DNA of 7,303 bases from an uncultured Bacillaceae bacterium (GTDB taxonomy: Bacteria; Bacillota; Bacilli; Caldalkalibacillales; Caldalkalibacillaceae), in NCBI GenBank assembly GCA_937967685.1, contig CALBTX010000014.1, forward strand, positions 1 to 7,303. Reading direction: 5' to 3'. A program made the position numbers and the translations under genes. Position 1 is the first letter of the stretch. Each line of letters begins with the position of its first letter. Under the pieces are notes generated by a model. The model was given only the letters and a program-made list of their open reading frames with translations. It searched no databases and was not told the DNA's origin. Positions 5,826-7,303 of the stretch are shown here, in pieces.

Positions 5826-6911
5826 ATGGGAGTAGAACGACCACCGATATTATTTATTTCGCCGTATGAACTTGGGGCGCGGGGGAACGTGACAACGACC
5901 CGCCGTATTGTTGAAGGATACAGAGAACGAGGATATTCGGTCAAAGTTTTCAGTTATGAACAGGGGGGCGCTTGAGCCGACCTTCATGCACTGCTCCGTG
6001 AGGGCATTTGGATTCACGTCTTACACATCACCCGTTTTGCAAAATGGTTAGAACGGCAGAAATGCACGCTGAATACCCCTTATTTGTTGACCATGGGCGG
6101 CACGGATGTCCATGTGGACATCCGCAAACACGGTTTGGACCGCAGCACTTTTCGCGTGCTGGAGCAGGCAGGCGCGGTGACATTCTTTAGCGCAGAAGCA
6201 AAGCAAGTGATCGAAACTTTGCGTCCGGTCTGGAAGGAAAAATTGCATGTTGTTCCCCAAGGGGTACTGCTTCCGAAAAAAACTTTCCCGGCAGAACCGT
6301 TGGGGAAGGTGAAAGAGACATCCGTGAATCAGAAAAAATTAAACATAGTTCAAAAGGAGGCGCAGCGTAAGCGAAAATTCCACATTCTCTTTCCAACAGG
6401 ACTGCGCGATGTGAAAGATGTGCTCCATCTTTTACCGGCCTGGAAGTCATTAGCCAGGGAACTGGAAGGTTTCCAGGTGACGATAATCGGAGAAGCTTTG
6501 GATCAAAACATTTTTCAAAAAGTGCAAGAAACATGCCGCGACCATTCCTTCATCACTTATCACGACGCCGTCCCTTTTGAAGAAATGGGACGGTTCTATG
6601 AGCAGGCTGATCTGGTCATTAATACATCCAAGGAAGAGGGGCAGCCAACGGCCATTTGCGAAGCGATGGCCCTTGGCATTCCGGTCATCGCCCGCAGTAA
6701 TGCGGGGAACCGCAGCGTCATTGAACACGGGCGGACAGGTTTTTTATATGAGACACCGATGCAATTTGTGGATTATGTGCATATCCTGCGAAATGACGCT
6801 CAATTGAGGGAGCGGATGAAACGGGCGGCCAGACATTTCATCCTGACCGAAAGAAGTGTCGCTCAAGAAATTGAATCCTATTTGTTTTTATTTGCAAAAC
6901 TTATTTTTTAG
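5826..6911 (+). pseudogene. GT4 glycosyltransferase gene interrupted by an in-frame TGA
   Basis: Retaining, GT-B fold glycosyltransferase of family 4, moving a sugar from an activated donor to an unknown acceptor. Codons 1-49 (ISPYELGARGN glycine-rich loop near 12-21, as in family N-termini) and 51-361 lie in one frame, separated only by TGA at 5973-5975 (codon 50). The second part keeps LTMGGTDVHVD (88-98), the hinge PQGV (144-147), and the EX7E donor-site motif E271-GQPTAIC-E279 followed by AMALGIPVIA. Total length, 361 residues plus the stop, is normal for the family. The start at 5826 has AAAGGA 7 nt upstream; an ATG at 5709 inside the repeats would add 39 unlike-family residues. No good restart site follows the TGA. 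Most likely this is a recent nonsense mutation; a sequencing substitution or readthrough is possible. The gene has no terminator of its own, and the next promoter overlaps its last codons. Confidence 0.8.
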
Positions 6912-6920
6912 CCTTATAAT
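6892..6920 (+). promoter_or_regulatory. Promoter of the pheS T-box transcript
   Basis: TTGCAA (6892-6897, 4 of 6) and a perfect TATAAT (6915-6920) are separated by 17 nt. Transcription would start near 6927, about 70 nt before T-box stem I. The -35 lies within the last codons of the glycosyltransferase frame. Confidence 0.6.
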
Positions 6921-6996
6921 CAATAATTGAACACATATGTTCGTTAATGAAAAAACGACAAGCTGAACAATATGCATAGACAAGAGTATATTTTGA

Positions 6997-7263
6997 ACAG
7001 CTGTGAAAGAGAAGAGTAGAAGGGAGCGCTCCTTTCAGAGAGGAGATGTCCTGGGCTGTAAGCATCTCTATGGATCTTCCTTTGAATTCCCTCCGGAGCT
7101 GTGCCGTGAGCCTCTCCGCATAAGGAGACGGGGTAGCGGTGACCGGTGTCACAAGCCGTTATGCTGAATGAAGTGAACTTCCGCCGCCCTTTTTCAGGCG
7201 CGCGGTCGTTAATAAGGGTGGTAACGCGAAAAGTCTCGTCCCTTTGCGGGTGAGGCTTTTTTT
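6997..7263 (+). promoter_or_regulatory. T-box riboswitch, tRNA-Phe type (pheS leader)
   Basis: Senses uncharged tRNA-Phe and switches between termination and readthrough. The stem I base is ACAGCT (6997-7002) with AGCTGT (7097-7102). The AG-rich box GAAGAGTAGA is at 7011-7020. The distal arm pairs GAGATG (7043-7048) with CATCTC (7063-7068). The specifier is TTC (7087-7089) in GAATTCC, in the same context as the B. subtilis pheS leader. A GTGAC/GTCAC hairpin (7140-7153) lies in the middle. The T-box core is AAGGGTGGTAACGCG (7214-7228), one base off the usual GGTACCGCG form. The terminator stem is 7233-7256, followed by seven Ts (7257-7263). The regulated gene, outside the window, should be pheS. 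Confidence 0.93.
7233..7263 (+). terminator. T-box terminator
   Basis: GTCTCGTCCC (7233-7242) pairs with GGGTGAGGC (7248-7256), with one bulged U and two G-U pairs, followed by T7. The 5' arm lies just past the T-box core, as expected for the competing antiterminator. Confidence 0.85.
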
Positions 7264-7303
7264 AATGGATGAATTTGGTGAGGCTTTTTTTAAAGGATGA
7301 ATT
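7249..7303 (+). repeat. 28-bp tandem duplication of terminator 3' arm and T-run
   Basis: GGTGAGGCTTTTTTTAA plus eleven more bases (7249-7276) is repeated from 7277 to the window edge with one difference (T at 7266, A at 7294). The copied unit holds the 3' arm of the T-box terminator, its T7 run and the downstream spacer. The right end of the second copy is cut by the window. Confidence 0.9.

Noticed and set aside
6928..6943. GAACACATATGTTCG as a LexA-type SOS box
   Set aside because: The half-sites are 6 nt apart, whereas the Bacillus box has CGAAC-N4-GTTCG spacing; one half is degenerate and pheS is not an expected SOS gene.
6963..6992. CTGAAC-18 nt-TATATT as the pheS promoter
   Set aside because: It would start transcription inside or after the base of T-box stem I (6997-7002). 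The TTGCAA/TATAAT pair at 6892-6920 fits better.

Overview
The window looks like chromosome from an endospore-forming, Gram-positive member of the Bacillales. The reasons are a spore-core protein gene (sspI), strong AAGGAG-type ribosome binding sites, sigma-A-type promoters and a T-box leader for phenylalanyl-tRNA synthetase. Base composition is moderate, and I do not assign a species.

Layout. A nitrilase gene on the minus strand runs off the left edge (1-870) and is divergent from an M42 metallopeptidase (ysdC-like, 1106-2182). Next come sspI (minus, 2278-2481) and the 23S rRNA 2'-O-methyltransferase gene rlmP/ysgA (2712-3503). In Bacillus, sspI and ysgA sit next to pheS-pheT, and the right end here is indeed a T-box leader with a TTC (Phe) specifier, so pheS should start just outside the window.

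An accessory islet of about 3.4 kb lies between rlmP and the pheS leader. It holds two divergent genes. The first is an ABC-F ATPase on the minus strand (3572-5146) that closely resembles Vga(A)-type ribosome-protection proteins against streptogramin A, lincosamide and pleuromutilin antibiotics. The second is a GT4 glycosyltransferase gene (5826-6911) interrupted by one in-frame TGA. They are separated by about 680 bp of regulatory DNA. Two opposite promoters share essentially the same -35 bases. The ABC-F transcript has a leader of about 420 nt that ends in a strong intrinsic terminator just before the ribosome binding site, and a 12-nt upstream segment is perfectly complementary to the terminator's first arm. 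This is a terminator/antiterminator switch of the kind reported for antibiotic-induced ABC-F genes. On the other side, the glycosyltransferase leader carries a 22-bp tandem repeat in which each unit brings its own ribosome-binding-like tract and start codon.

The most interesting signals are the attenuator of the Vga-like gene, the 22-bp tandem start modules, and a tandem duplication at the right edge that copies the T-box terminator's 3' arm and T-run. The other genes look ordinary and intact, apart from the edge-truncated nitrilase and the interrupted glycosyltransferase.
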